64,000 nt of DNA from Halanaeroarchaeum sulfurireducens (GCF_001011115.1 NZ_CP008874.1:1812440-1876439); one strand, 5' to 3'; numbered from the stretch's first letter, positions 39,523 through 48,553 are shown. Notes: a model not told the origin generated them from the letters alone. Made by a program: numbers and translations.

Positions 39523-41055
39523 ATGCCGTGGCGAGTGGATTGGAAAGCGAGTGTCGCGCTTCTCGGCACTGGACTCAAATACCTCGCGGTGACCATGGTC
39601 ATCCCACTCGTTGTCGCGATCGTATACACCGAAGACATCTGGGTATTTGCGCTCTCGATTGGTATTGTTACGACAGCTGGATACGTGCTTGAGCGGGGTG
39701 ACGCCGATCCGGATCTCGGTCCACGGGAGGCGCTGTTGTTCGTTACGCTGGCATGGCTCATGGCGGCTGTCGTCGGAGCGATCCCGTATCTTCTCGCCGG
39801 ATACGGGACTGCCTCGACGCTGGCCCATCCCGTCAACGCGCTCTTCGAGTCGATGAGTGGCTTCACGACGACGGGAGCGACCGTGATGGGGGAAATCAGC
39901 ACGGAGCAACACTCTCACGCAGTACTGATGTGGCGACAGCTCACGCAGTGGCTGGGTGGGATGGGAATCATCGTATTGATGATCGCCATCCTTCCCGAAG
40001 TCGCCGTCAACGGGGCACAGCTGATGGATTCGGAAGCACCGGGACCGTCTCTCCAGAAGCTCACTCCGAGGATAGCGGAAACCGCCCGCGTCCTCTGGCT
40101 GATCTATCTCGGCTTCACGGTCGTGTACGTCGGCATACTCTATGGACTGCACCTGCTCGGCTATGCCCCGAATATGAATCTGTTCAATGCGGTCGCGCAC
40201 GGCTTTACGACCCTGCCGACTGGCGGTTTTTCGCCGCAGGCCGATAGTATTGCCGCGTTCTCGGCGGTCGTCCAGTGGGTAGTGATCCCGTTCATGGTCA
40301 TCGCGGGCGTAAACTTCGCACTGTTTGGACAGGTCCTGCAAGGTGAAGCGGAGGCCATGCTCGAAAATTCGGAGTTGCGCGTCTATACCGGGGCGATCGC
40401 CGTGTTGATCGCTGTCTTGTCCGTCGTGTTGGTCCGTGGTGCAGCCCCGCCGCTCGAACTGGGTGGGGTGACCGAGGGATTTCACGAGAACACCCTTCGC
40501 CAGGCTGCCTTCCAGATCGGGTCGCTTTTGAATTCCACCGGGTATGCGACGGCGGATTTCGCCCAGTGGGACACGAACGCACAGATCGTCCTGTTGTTCG
40601 CGATGTTCATCGGCGGATCGGCAGGATCGACGGGCGGCGGCGTCAAGGTCGTCCGGTGGGTGGTCGTGATGAAAACGATCCGTCGTGAACTGGTCACCAC
40701 CGCATACCCTGACGTCGTCAAACCAGTCCGACTCGGTGGTAGTGTCGTCGACGAGGACGCGATCAGCGGCATCATGGTGTTTACGCTGTCCTACATCCTC
40801 CTCTTCGGATTTTCGGCGGTATTCATCGCACTCGATACATCCCGGATCGGAATCCAACTCTCCGTGTTAGAATCGGTCAGCGCCTCCCTTGCAACGATCG
40901 GAAATATTGGCCCCGGTTTCGGTCGGCTGGGTCCGTTTGGCAGTTATCTGTTCTTTTCCGATGCCTCGAAGCTGTTGATGGTCTTTTTGATGTGGGTCGG
41001 GCGACTGGAGATCGTCCCTGTTCTGGCGATCTTCCTCTCTGCTATCGAAAACTAA
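39523..41055 (+). CDS. trkH: TrkH/KtrB-type potassium uptake protein
   Basis: The 510 residues have the Trk/Ktr membrane subunit fold: four repeated M1-P-M2 units with filter-like segments SGFTTTGATV, HGFTTLPTGGFS, LNSTGYATADF and SIGNIGPGFG-type NIGPGFGRLG. The motif WRQLTQWLGGMGIIVL is typical. It imports K+, the main compatible solute of haloarchaea, usually with a TrkA NAD-binding subunit that is not in the window. A+T content is a little higher than in its left neighbours. Start 39523 gives MPWRVDWKASVALL. Confidence 0.9.
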   Translation: MPWRVDWKASVALLGTGLKYLAVTMVIPLVVAIVYTEDIWVFALSIGIVTTAGYVLERGDADPDLGPREALLFVTLAWLMAAVVGAIPYLLAGYGTASTLAHPVNALFESMSGFTTTGATVMGEISTEQHSHAVLMWRQLTQWLGGMGIIVLMIAILPEVAVNGAQLMDSEAPGPSLQKLTPRIAETARVLWLIYLGFTVVYVGILYGLHLLGYAPNMNLFNAVAHGFTTLPTGGFSPQADSIAAFSAVVQWVVIPFMVIAGVNFALFGQVLQGEAEAMLENSELRVYTGAIAVLIAVLSVVLVRGAAPPLELGGVTEGFHENTLRQAAFQIGSLLNSTGYATADFAQWDTNAQIVLLFAMFIGGSAGSTGGGVKVVRWVVVMKTIRRELVTTAYPDVVKPVRLGGSVVDEDAISGIMVFTLSYILLFGFSAVFIALDTSRIGIQLSVLESVSASLATIGNIGPGFGRLGPFGSYLFFSDASKLLMVFLMWVGRLEIVPVLAIFLSAIEN

Positions 41056-41240
41056 CGCTGCGTGGATGGTCTGTCCTCAGCAGCCCACCTCTCCCAAACG
41101 CTGCGCAGATCGCTGCGCTAGAGAATGAGGCCAAACCCCGACCGATTGAACAGACGTGATGCCGAGCTGACTGGAACGCACGCACACAACTGACCGGGTT
41201 GAATCACAACATCTTCGTCGGATGACTATCGACCAGCAGT

Positions 41241-42443
41241 ATGGGAATCCGGACTGGCCTCGGTGAACTCCGGGGTGACGGCCGTGGCTGGACGCTTCTG
41301 GCTATCGCCGTTGGGTGGGTGTTCATCCTGGGCGGACGGTTTCTCGTTCCCGCGGTCCTTCCGCAGGTGAAGGCGGCCTTCGACGCGTCTGATTTCGAGG
41401 TCGGTGTGGCGATAACTGTCATTTGGGCGGCCTACGCCCTGATGCAATCCCCGGGCGGCCTGTTGATCGACCGCTTCGGCGAACGACGTCTCCTCGCAGG
41501 GAGCCTCCTGCTGACCGCAGCCAGCATACTCGTACTCGGCACCGCCCCGGTGTTTCTCGCCTTCCTCGTCGGCAGCTGCGTCTTCGGACTCGCCAGCGGG
41601 CTCTATGGACCGGCCCGTGGGACGGCGCTCTCCCGCACGTTCCCGGAGAACGACGGGACCGCCATCGGAATCACGCTGGCGGCAGGGGCCGTGGGCTCGG
41701 CAGCGCTGCCCTTCCTCGCGGGAGCCCTGGTCGGTACGTACAGCTGGCGACTGATCGTCGGGGGACTGTTGCCCCCACTCGCGTTAGCCGGGCTGCTCGT
41801 CTGGTTGACCGTCCCGGAGACGGCCAATGGCGCAGCCCAGGTCTCTCCAGGACGCCTCGTTCGGGACGTCACCAACGCAATCCGGAATCGGGGAATCGTC
41901 ATCGCAACAGCCGGAGTGACGTTGATCATGTTTGCCTACCAGGGGTTGACAGCATTCCTCGTGACCTATCTGGTCGCAATCAAGGAGTTCGATCAAACCA
42001 CCGCGGCGGCGGTCCTGTCCCTTTTTTTCATCGGTGGTGCGATCTCCCAGATCGTCTCCGGCACCCTCTCCGACCGGTTCGGTGATCGCCCCGTGCTGGT
42101 GGGTGTTGCAGCGCTCAATGTCCCACTCCTCGTCGCGTTGCCGTTCCTCGAGGGCGTAATACCCATTGCGGCGCTGTCGCTACTATTGGGTACCCGAAAC
42201 GGTGTGATGCCCGTCTCGAATGCGTACACCATTGCTGTCCTGCCCGACCGGGTCACGGGAGCCACCTGGGGCGTGCTCCGGACGGGATTTTTCTTACTGG
42301 GTGCCGCCGGCTCAACCGTGGTCGGCGCGATGGCTGACGCCGATCTGTTCGACGAGTCCTTTTTCGTCCTTGCAGCGCTAACTGCCGCCGCTGCGCTGAT
42401 ATACGCCTTCCTCCCGGACCGTGCGACGAGCCGGGGCGGCTGA
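41241..42443 (+). CDS. MFS transporter
   Basis: The 400 residues show twelve hydrophobic helices in two halves. The cytoplasmic loop 2-3 motif LLIDRFGERRLLAGS (motif A) and its counterpart GTLSDRFGDRPVLVG in the second half are clear. No substrate-specific motif is recognised; an efflux or organic-anion carrier are both possible. Start 41241 (MGIRTGLGELRG) precedes the first helix. The 185-bp gap before it contains no gene. Confidence 0.85.
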   Translation: MGIRTGLGELRGDGRGWTLLAIAVGWVFILGGRFLVPAVLPQVKAAFDASDFEVGVAITVIWAAYALMQSPGGLLIDRFGERRLLAGSLLLTAASILVLGTAPVFLAFLVGSCVFGLASGLYGPARGTALSRTFPENDGTAIGITLAAGAVGSAALPFLAGALVGTYSWRLIVGGLLPPLALAGLLVWLTVPETANGAAQVSPGRLVRDVTNAIRNRGIVIATAGVTLIMFAYQGLTAFLVTYLVAIKEFDQTTAAAVLSLFFIGGAISQIVSGTLSDRFGDRPVLVGVAALNVPLLVALPFLEGVIPIAALSLLLGTRNGVMPVSNAYTIAVLPDRVTGATWGVLRTGFFLLGAAGSTVVGAMADADLFDESFFVLAALTAAAALIYAFLPDRATSRGG

Positions 42444-42592
42444 TCGGGCGACCCAGTTCGTCGTGTTCGTTCAGGGAAAGAAAAGCGATTGCCGAGCGTC
42501 TCGTCCCGATCCCCCAGCCGGATCCTGCCGACAGCCAACGGAGTACTTCACGATTCGACGTGACACCGACCCATTCGGCAGAAACAACTCCA

Positions 42593-43783
42593 TCAAGAAT
42601 TCGTTACCGGTGCTATCCGAGCAGTTGGAAGCTGGATAGTAATGGAGCTTCCTCCGTCCGAAGTGACGACATCGATATTCCCATCCAGATTGGTTACGAT
42701 CCAGTGCACGAGGAATAACCCGAGACCGCTACCGTGTTCCACTGCCGATTCCTCACCTGACTCTAGCATCATTCGCTCCGCATCCGGAAGCCCCGAGCCT
42801 GAATCCGTCACGGTGACGAGGGCAACCGAGTCTTCTCGCTCGATGGTAACCTCGATATGCGGGTTCGTTCCGCCGTCATTCGCCGCATTCTCCAGGAGTT
42901 CTTTGACTGCCGATTCGAGTTGTGGCGCTGCGAGCGCCACGATTTCATCCGGTCCAGTCACGGAGATCGACGCATCCGGCTGGTCAGCTTTGACCCCCGC
43001 TACTGCCGCGTCGACGAGGGGTCGGATGTCCATCGGTCGCGGGACTGGTACCGATCGGCACAGTTCTTCCAGATTTCGGGCAGTTTCCGCGAGTTCCATC
43101 AGGTTCTGGCCTGTTTCGGATATCTGAGCTGCGAGCGTTTGGTTCTCGCCTGTCGTCTGCTCTTCGATGAGATCCGCGCTTCCGATGATGACGTTCATGT
43201 CGTTCCGGAGATTGTGTCGTAAGACCCGGTTGAGGACGTCGATGAGTCGCTCCCGGTTGAGAATTTGTCGTTCGTGGTGGGTTCGTTCGAGGGCTTGACC
43301 GAGCAACTGCGCTGCCAACTCCACGAACCACACCTCGGTCTCCGTGAACGGTTCATCCCTGGATTCCCCCGAAACGAAACAGATCGTGCCGAAGATCTCA
43401 TCGCGAACCCGGATCGCAGCGCCGTGGTACAAGTCCATGCCGTGTCGTTGGTAGGCAATATCGTCTTCGAACCCCTGGCCAGGGACATCATGAAGCGCCA
43501 GTGGCTCTCCCTGATCGATCGTATGGCGGCAAAGCGTGGTCCCGAGTTCCTCGACTAACCCCTCTGGATACGGCCCATCGGGTCCATCGGTGGACGCGAT
43601 TATTTCCCATCGATTGTCGCTCACATCGATATCCGAAACGAAGCCGTGATTTGCACCGAGATACTCCGCGCCGATATCGAGAATCTGGTCCATCAACTCC
43701 GTTCTCGATAGGGATTTTCGCATCAGATCGTACAATTTCCGGCGTGCCTTCAGTCCACTCGAAGGCCCGGATTCAGCAGTCAT
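42593..43783 (-). CDS. GAF-domain sensor histidine kinase
   Basis: The 396 residues hold an N-terminal GAF domain (about 25-168, ILDIGAEYLGANHGFV and AAIRVRDEIFGTICFVSGE), the haloarchaeal H-box NRVLRHNLRNDMNVI with His190, an N-box KELLENAAND, G1 DSGSGLPDAE and G2 GSGLGLFLV. No transmembrane segment, so it is a soluble kinase sensing a small molecule or light through GAF. Cys85 in TTLCRHTI and Cys135 in FGTICFVSG are present, but bilin or heme binding cannot be claimed. The upstream region has an AT-rich AAATATTT at about -30. No response regulator is adjacent. Confidence 0.9.
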   Translation of the reverse strand: MTAESGPSSGLKARRKLYDLMRKSLSRTELMDQILDIGAEYLGANHGFVSDIDVSDNRWEIIASTDGPDGPYPEGLVEELGTTLCRHTIDQGEPLALHDVPGQGFEDDIAYQRHGMDLYHGAAIRVRDEIFGTICFVSGESRDEPFTETEVWFVELAAQLLGQALERTHHERQILNRERLIDVLNRVLRHNLRNDMNVIIGSADLIEEQTTGENQTLAAQISETGQNLMELAETARNLEELCRSVPVPRPMDIRPLVDAAVAGVKADQPDASISVTGPDEIVALAAPQLESAVKELLENAANDGGTNPHIEVTIEREDSVALVTVTDSGSGLPDAERMMLESGEESAVEHGSGLGLFLVHWIVTNLDGNIDVVTSDGGSSITIQLPTARIAPVTNS

Positions 43784-43989
43784 TCTATATCATAGCTGGT
43801 GTTGGCTAAGTAAAATATTTATTGGGCCAGTGGAGAAGCGGCGCGGAACGGAGCTCCTTGTTGGCTACTCACGACTTGCAGGGCTCGAATCCCGCCGGTG
43901 TCGGATATCCGCAACCGATGGCTGTCTTTTTCCCCACGTTTTTGCGGAGGGGTGAGCCTTCGGCGAACCCCCTCCGGAAAAAGTGGTAG
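43784..43989. other. Intergenic region left of the tRNA-Leu repeat
   Basis: Contains the AT-rich promoter of the GAF kinase (about 43811-43823) and the word TGGGCCAGTGG (43825-43835), the same as the tRNA-Ile 3' terminus. A T-arm-like GGGCTCGAATCCC lies at 43881-43893, but no acceptor or anticodon stem can be built around it. No gene is seen. Confidence 0.5.
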
Positions 43990-44090
43990 TGCGAGGGAAG
44001 GGATTCGAACCACGGTCACAAATCAAAGATTTGTTCCCTGATTCGAATCCTTCCTTCTCGTTTCACTCCTCACTTCGTTCGTCGTGAAAC
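43990..44090. repeat. tRNA-Leu 3'-end copy with inverted T-arm and two hairpins
   Basis: Bases 43990-44011 repeat exactly the 22 bases 44091-44112 of the minus-strand tRNA-Leu 3' end. Then follow CACGGTC (44011-44017), 21 nt holding the hairpin ACAAATC-AAA-GATTTGT (44018-44034), the inverted T-arm TGATTCGAATCC (44039-44050), and the inverted repeat GTTTCAC/GTGAAAC (44060-44066, 44084-44090) abutting the tRNA. The order and 21-nt spacing equal copy a beside tRNA-Ile. Confidence 0.88.
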
Positions 44091-44173
44091 TGCGAGGGAA
44101 GGGATTCGAACCCTCGGACCCCTGCGGGAGCGGGTCTTAAGCCCGCCGCCGTTGGCCGCTTGGCTACCCTCGC
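44091..44173 (-). tRNA. tRNA-Leu(UAA)
   Basis: Read on the minus strand the 83 nt start GCGAGGGTAGCCAAGC and end TTCGAATCCCTTCCCTCGCA. Acceptor GCGAGGG pairs with CCCTCGC, the T-loop is TTCGAAT, the long variable arm is that of a class II tRNA, and the anticodon loop CTTAAGA gives UAA. No intron and no encoded CCA; the discriminator is A. Confidence 0.93.
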
Positions 44174-44198
44174 TCACCCGACCGTTGCGGCGGCGCGC

Positions 44199-44214
44199 GC
44201 TAATCCCTTTCGAC
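44199..44214 (-). promoter_or_regulatory. tRNA-Leu promoter (BRE/TATA)
   Basis: On the minus strand GTCGAAAGG (plus 44206-44214) is followed by GATTAGC about 28-32 nt upstream of the tRNA 5' end. The nonamer GTCGAAAGG is identical in the tRNA-Ile promoter. Confidence 0.55.
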
Positions 44215-44220
44215 TACGGC

Positions 44221-44670
44221 TTACCCGGCTTCGCCTGGCGGGGACCCGACATCGTCTGACTCCTCGATGACGTCCTCCGCGCGGGAGTGAATCTGTTCGA
44301 AGTACCGGAGGATCCGATTGCGATCCTCTTCGAGTGTGGATGCGATCTCCGTCGGCGTCTCCCCCCACGCGGAGTACATGTACGAGGCGATGGCGGCCTT
44401 CCCGGAGGTAGCGACCGTTACCGGAACGCCATTCGGCCCGACCCCCGCCTTGATTCGAAATCCGCCGAGCGCGAGGTAGAGGTCCGCGAAGAGGCGCGCG
44501 CGGTCCTCGTCGTCGAACTCGATGATCGGTCGAGCTGGGGTGTGAAACTGGTACGTCGGTACCGATCCCTGTGGGTCGTCCTTGCGGACGAGATACGACT
44601 CCGATGGATACTCCTCGACGATGACCTCGTGTTCGTCGAGATCCGGCTCCGTGTTGAGGTAGGAGGTCAT
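44221..44670 (-). CDS. Conserved haloarchaeal protein, unknown
   Basis: The 149 residues open MTSYLNTEPDLDEHEVIVEEYPSE-type acidic sequence, with PARPIIEFDDEDRARLFADLYLALGGFRIKAG in the middle. The C-terminal YMYSAWGETPTEIASTLEEDRNRILRYFEQI looks like a helix-turn-helix. It is soluble without a signal. I do not recognise a named family; a DNA-binding role is only suggested by the HTH-like part. It precedes nothing on its strand except the tRNA-Leu promoter. Confidence 0.7.
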   Translation of the reverse strand: MTSYLNTEPDLDEHEVIVEEYPSESYLVRKDDPQGSVPTYQFHTPARPIIEFDDEDRARLFADLYLALGGFRIKAGVGPNGVPVTVATSGKAAIASYMYSAWGETPTEIASTLEEDRNRILRYFEQIHSRAEDVIEESDDVGSPPGEAG

Positions 44671-44731
44671 ACTCGATCATAGGGAGCCCCCCTTTATGAA
44701 ATGAGGCGTCGGGGATGTCCAGGCCGGTTTC

Positions 44732-45247
44732 TCACCGATGAACGGTGACCGATTCGAGGAGGATCTCGGTCTTTGGCTCGTCGTTGCGGCCGGTCGGCGT
44801 CGAGCCGATGTTCTCGACGACGTCCATGCCGTCGGTGACCTCCCCGAAAACGGCGTGGGCGTCGTCGAGGTGGGGCTGGGGCGCGAGCGTGATGAAGAAC
44901 TGCGACCCGTTCGTGTCGGGCCCGCTGTTCGCCATCGAAACGATGCCGGCCGCGTCGTGTCGGAGCTCCTCGTGGAACTCGTCGTCGAAGGTGTACCCCG
45001 GCCCGCCCCGCCCGGTCCCCAGCGGATCGCCCGTCTGGATCATGAAGTCCTCGATGACCCGGTGGAACGGGACGTCGTCGTATAGCGGTTCACCCTCGAT
45101 CGTCTCCCCCGAATCGGGGTCCTCCCAGGTCTTTTCCCCGGTCGCGAGGCCGACGAAGTTCTCGACGGTGGTCGGCGCCCGCTCGTCGAAGAGGTTGATC
45201 TCGATGTCGCCCTCGCTCGTGTGCAGGGTGGCACGCAAATCGCTCAT
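44732..45247 (-). CDS. Cyclophilin-type peptidyl-prolyl isomerase
   Basis: The 171 residues are one cyclophilin domain: ATLHTSEGDIEINLFDERAPTTVENFVGLA, the catalytic FHRVIEDFMIQTGDP, and SMANSGPDTNGSQFFITLAPQPHLDDAHAVFGEV. It speeds cis/trans proline isomerisation in the cytoplasm. Start 45247 (MSDLRATLHTSEG) is preferred to a start three codons upstream. It is divergent from nurA across a 103-bp gap holding a 19-bp tandem repeat. Confidence 0.93.
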   Translation of the reverse strand: MSDLRATLHTSEGDIEINLFDERAPTTVENFVGLATGEKTWEDPDSGETIEGEPLYDDVPFHRVIEDFMIQTGDPLGTGRGGPGYTFDDEFHEELRHDAAGIVSMANSGPDTNGSQFFITLAPQPHLDDAHAVFGEVTDGMDVVENIGSTPTGRNDEPKTEILLESVTVHR

Positions 45248-45281
45248 GTCCCCCACGAGGGCAAGCGCGGGGATAACAGTA

Positions 45282-45319
45282 CTGGAGCAGGATCGGCCCC
45301 CTGGAGCAGGATCGGCTCC
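45282..45319. repeat. 19-bp tandem duplication upstream of nurA
   Basis: CTGGAGCAGGATCGGCCCC (45282-45300) is followed directly by CTGGAGCAGGATCGGCTCC (45301-45319), with one mismatch. A T-run CTTTTTG follows. The pair lies in the shared upstream region of the cyclophilin and nurA genes, where promoters are expected. Confidence 0.8.
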
Positions 45320-45350
45320 CTTTTTGCGATTGGGGGGCTATTCCACGTCG

Positions 45351-46601
45351 ATGACCCTCGACCCCGTCCACTACGACGGGATCGCTACCCTCGCGGAGCG
45401 CATCCGCCACGACACTGATCCGGACGAGCAACGGGACGTCGCCGAGAACGTCTGGGAAAACGCCCTCGACCCACTGTACGGCGACGACGGGGCGGTCCTG
45501 GAGCCAGTGGACGGCCAGGCCAGACGAACCGGCCCCATCGATGAGCTAGCGCTCCAGCCCCAGATCTTCGAATCGGTCCACGGCGTCGATTCCGGTACAA
45601 TCAACCCCACGACGTTCAAAAACGGACTGCTCGTCGACCTCGCCCAGGCCGCGATGAGCGCCACCCCCTCCTCGCTCGACGTCCATCGGAACCGGACGTA
45701 CATCATGACCGTCTACTCGAACGACGTCTCCGTTGATCACGGCATGGAGGACTGGACCGAGTTCGACGACGGATACGGTCGGGCCCGCGTGGTCCACACG
45801 TCCGACCTCGCGCGCGATCAGGAGCGAGTGGTCCACGGCCTCGCGCTCTACCTCGCGGAGAGCCACCATGCACTGAACAATGCCGACATCGTCGACGATC
45901 TGCTCGTCCTTGACGGCCCGCTGTACCCCAAGCAGACGGTCCACTGGCTGGACCGGCACGGGACGCTCGCCGATCTGGTGAGCGAGGACGACCTCGTCGA
46001 GGCGGTCGTCGCGAACTATCTTCACCTCGTTGAGCGGTTCGTCGATCGGGGCGTCCCGCTGGTCGGCTTCGTCAAGAGTCCCCAGTCACAGGCGCTCATC
46101 CGGACGCTCCGCGATCGGGGGCTTCCGACCCCCTGGGCGACGGACGCCGCCTTCTTCGCTCGGGTGTTAGAGCGGCGGGAACGCGAGGGGGATACCGACG
46201 CACGCGTCCGCGACGAACTCACCTGGACGAACTGGTTCCGCTCGCGACTGGGTGCAGACGGCGTCTTCGGTGGCGCGGACCAGGAGGTCGGCGTCGACCG
46301 TGGGCTCGCGCAGTCGGCGTACGAAGTCGTCTTTTTTGTGATCTACGATCCGCGGACCGACCTCCTGTTCAAAGTCGAACTCCCGGCAGCGTTCGCAGAG
46401 CGGGAGGAGGTCCGCCGTGCCATCGAGCGCTGGGCGGTCGGCGAAGTGGCGGCCCAGCGGGGCCCCCCGTTGCCCGTGGCGAAGGCCGACGAACTGGCCC
46501 GCATCGACAGGGGCCAAAAACGGGAACTCACGCGCCGCCTCGAACGGGGATTCGACACCGACGTCGACACGAATTACGACCGGGAGCGCTGGGGGATCTG
46601 A
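45351..46601 (+). CDS. nurA: DNA double-strand-break repair nuclease NurA
   Basis: The 416 residues match haloarchaeal NurA, the 5'-3' end-resection nuclease that works with HerA. The metal-binding Asp80 is in ESVHGVDSGTIN; other conserved acidic sites are in LLVLDGPLYPKQTV and the C-terminal LARIDRGQ. A KSPQSQALIRTLRDRG helix precedes the last part. Start 45351 (MTLDPVHYDGIATLAERI) is chosen; the frame is open upstream but antisense to the cyclophilin gene. herA follows 85 bp downstream. Confidence 0.88.
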   Translation: MTLDPVHYDGIATLAERIRHDTDPDEQRDVAENVWENALDPLYGDDGAVLEPVDGQARRTGPIDELALQPQIFESVHGVDSGTINPTTFKNGLLVDLAQAAMSATPSSLDVHRNRTYIMTVYSNDVSVDHGMEDWTEFDDGYGRARVVHTSDLARDQERVVHGLALYLAESHHALNNADIVDDLLVLDGPLYPKQTVHWLDRHGTLADLVSEDDLVEAVVANYLHLVERFVDRGVPLVGFVKSPQSQALIRTLRDRGLPTPWATDAAFFARVLERREREGDTDARVRDELTWTNWFRSRLGADGVFGGADQEVGVDRGLAQSAYEVVFFVIYDPRTDLLFKVELPAAFAEREEVRRAIERWAVGEVAAQRGPPLPVAKADELARIDRGQKRELTRRLERGFDTDVDTNYDRERWGI

Positions 46602-46686
46602 TCGAACCCCGATCGAGAGGGGCGAGGCATGGCAGGCCCGCGAACCGAGGGAAAGGCGTTAGTCGATGCAGGTCGGCCCTGTGCAT

Positions 46687-48513
46687 ATGAGCGACCTGGG
46701 GGACTTCTCCGAGTACGACACCGGCGAAAACGTGCCCGGAGACGCGGGCGAGAACGTGACCGCAGACACGGGCGAGGCGAGCACGGACGAAGCAAAAAAC
46801 GACTTCGACCGTGTCACGGTTTCGGAGACCGGCCGGGATCGCGGCATCGGATCGCTGGCTGTCACGGAGGGACTCCGCATCGATCAGGACCGCCAGGAGA
46901 TCGCCCTCCGCGCCTACGTGACCGCGGACAATCGATCGTCGATCCGACTCGGCACGTACCTGCTCGTGCCGTACCCCGGAGAGGAGACGCTGTTCTGTCG
47001 CATCGAGGGCCTGGAGTACGCCCAGGAGTTCGAAAGCGACGACGCGACCGAAATTCACGCGAGACGGGCGATGCGCTCCTCGGGTATCGACGAGCGAGAT
47101 TACAAGTTCCTCGCGGACCTCGATCCCGTCGCCATCCTGTCGCCCGAGGACGGCGAACTCCGCAGGCGCATGCCGGATAGAGTACCGAAGCCCGAGACGG
47201 TAGTCCGCCACGCCGACGACCGGGAAAAGATCAAGACGGGGCTGAACATTCCCGAGGACGGCGTGTTCCTGGGCCACCTGGCGGTCGGCGGCGAGCGCGT
47301 CACGACCCGGGCGGACCCGCCGACCATCGATTACCGCCTCGACGACGGTTCGGAGGGAGTGGACCCGCTCGTCTTCAGACACGTACTCGTCGCCGGCGGG
47401 ACCGGGTCGGGGAAAACACACACCGCGAAGAACGTTCTCAGACAGTACCTCCACGAGGACCGCCGCTACGAACTCGAGGCGGGCGGCGGGCGTGCACCGC
47501 GCACGGCGGTCGTCCAGTTCGACCCCCAGGACGAGTACGCCCAGATGCACGACGACAACCCCGAGGCGACGACAGACGACGAGCGGTCCTGGGAGGCCCA
47601 GGGGCTGTCGTACGGAGGCCACGACGACACCGTCGCGTTCGTCCCCCAGGTCGGCTCGGCGACGTACGCCGCGTCCCACCACCGCGCCGAACAGCAGGCG
47701 TTCACGATCCCCTTCTCGATGGTCCGGGGGAACCCCTGGCTGGTGGCCGGATCACAGCTCAACGACCACCAATACACCGGACTCCAGCACCTCCTCGACC
47801 GCTTTTTCGACTCGCATGGTTCGGACGGGACCTACGAGGAGTTTACGGCGTTCCTCGACGACCCCGCTCTCCGAGAGGAACTCGACGAGTCGGGGCGGGT
47901 CCACGAGGCAACCTACGACGCGGTCAAGCGGCGGGTGCATGGCATTCCCCAGGGCGTCTTCGATCAGGACGCGCGACCGATCACGGACATGGTCGAGGCG
48001 TTCGTCCGGCCGGGCCGCCTCTCGGTTGTCCCGACCTATCACGTCACCTCCTCCCGGGCCGCCGAGATGGTGGTCCTCGCGGTCGCAAGCCTCCTCGTGG
48101 ATCAGAAGCTCTCGAACGACCCCCGGTACGACCGCATCAAGGAGACGCCGCTGATCGTGGGGATGGACGAGGCGCACAACTTCCTCGCGGGAGCCGACAC
48201 CGTGCAGGCCCGCCAGGTTCTCGGGAAATTTACCGAGGCGGCCAAACAGGGCCGCAAGGAGCGCCTCGGTCTGTTCCTCGTCACCCAGGATCCCCAGGAC
48301 ATCGCCGACGCCGTCTTCAAACAGGTCAACACGCGGATCGTGCTCAATCTCGGCGACGAGGACGCCATCGCGAGCGTCAACCTGCCGCGCGAACTCGAAG
48401 AGAAGGTCCCGTACATGGAGCGGGGCCAGATGGCGGTGTACTCCCCGGACAACTCCGAACCGGTCGAGGTCATCGGGTTGCCGACGTGTCTGACCCGCCA
48501 CGGCAGACGGTGA
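46687..48513 (+). CDS. herA: HerA bipolar DNA helicase
   Basis: The 608 residues are an FtsK/HerA-type hexameric ATPase. An acidic head (1-45, with GENVPGDAGENV) precedes the HAS barrel-like domain. Walker A GGTGSGKT is at 237-244, Walker B and Glu in LIVGMDEAHNF, and the arginine-finger region in NTRIVLNLGDEDAI. With NurA it opens and digests DNA ends for recombination; mre11 and rad50, often adjacent in other archaea, are not in the window. Start 46687 (MSDLGDFSEYD) follows a GTGCAT leader. Confidence 0.93.
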   Translation: MSDLGDFSEYDTGENVPGDAGENVTADTGEASTDEAKNDFDRVTVSETGRDRGIGSLAVTEGLRIDQDRQEIALRAYVTADNRSSIRLGTYLLVPYPGEETLFCRIEGLEYAQEFESDDATEIHARRAMRSSGIDERDYKFLADLDPVAILSPEDGELRRRMPDRVPKPETVVRHADDREKIKTGLNIPEDGVFLGHLAVGGERVTTRADPPTIDYRLDDGSEGVDPLVFRHVLVAGGTGSGKTHTAKNVLRQYLHEDRRYELEAGGGRAPRTAVVQFDPQDEYAQMHDDNPEATTDDERSWEAQGLSYGGHDDTVAFVPQVGSATYAASHHRAEQQAFTIPFSMVRGNPWLVAGSQLNDHQYTGLQHLLDRFFDSHGSDGTYEEFTAFLDDPALREELDESGRVHEATYDAVKRRVHGIPQGVFDQDARPITDMVEAFVRPGRLSVVPTYHVTSSRAAEMVVLAVASLLVDQKLSNDPRYDRIKETPLIVGMDEAHNFLAGADTVQARQVLGKFTEAAKQGRKERLGLFLVTQDPQDIADAVFKQVNTRIVLNLGDEDAIASVNLPRELEEKVPYMERGQMAVYSPDNSEPVEVIGLPTCLTRHGRR

Positions 48514-48553
48514 GCGACGCATCTTTTTGTGTGAGGGCGTCCCACATCGAGGT

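Noticed and set aside
39391-40857. Minus-strand open frame of 488 codons opposite trkH
   Set aside because: Antisense to the membrane protein; rich in Arg, Asp, His and Glu without domain pattern.
43881-43893. Additional tRNA gene suggested by GGGCTCGAATCCC
   Set aside because: No acceptor, D or anticodon stem can be formed around it; at most a decayed T-arm fragment.
33438-44173. Genomic island between tRNA-Ile and tRNA-Leu
   Set aside because: Genes between them (mptA, nadK, trkH, fxsA) are core and no integrase is present; the tRNA copies lie outside or only about 100 bp from their tRNA.
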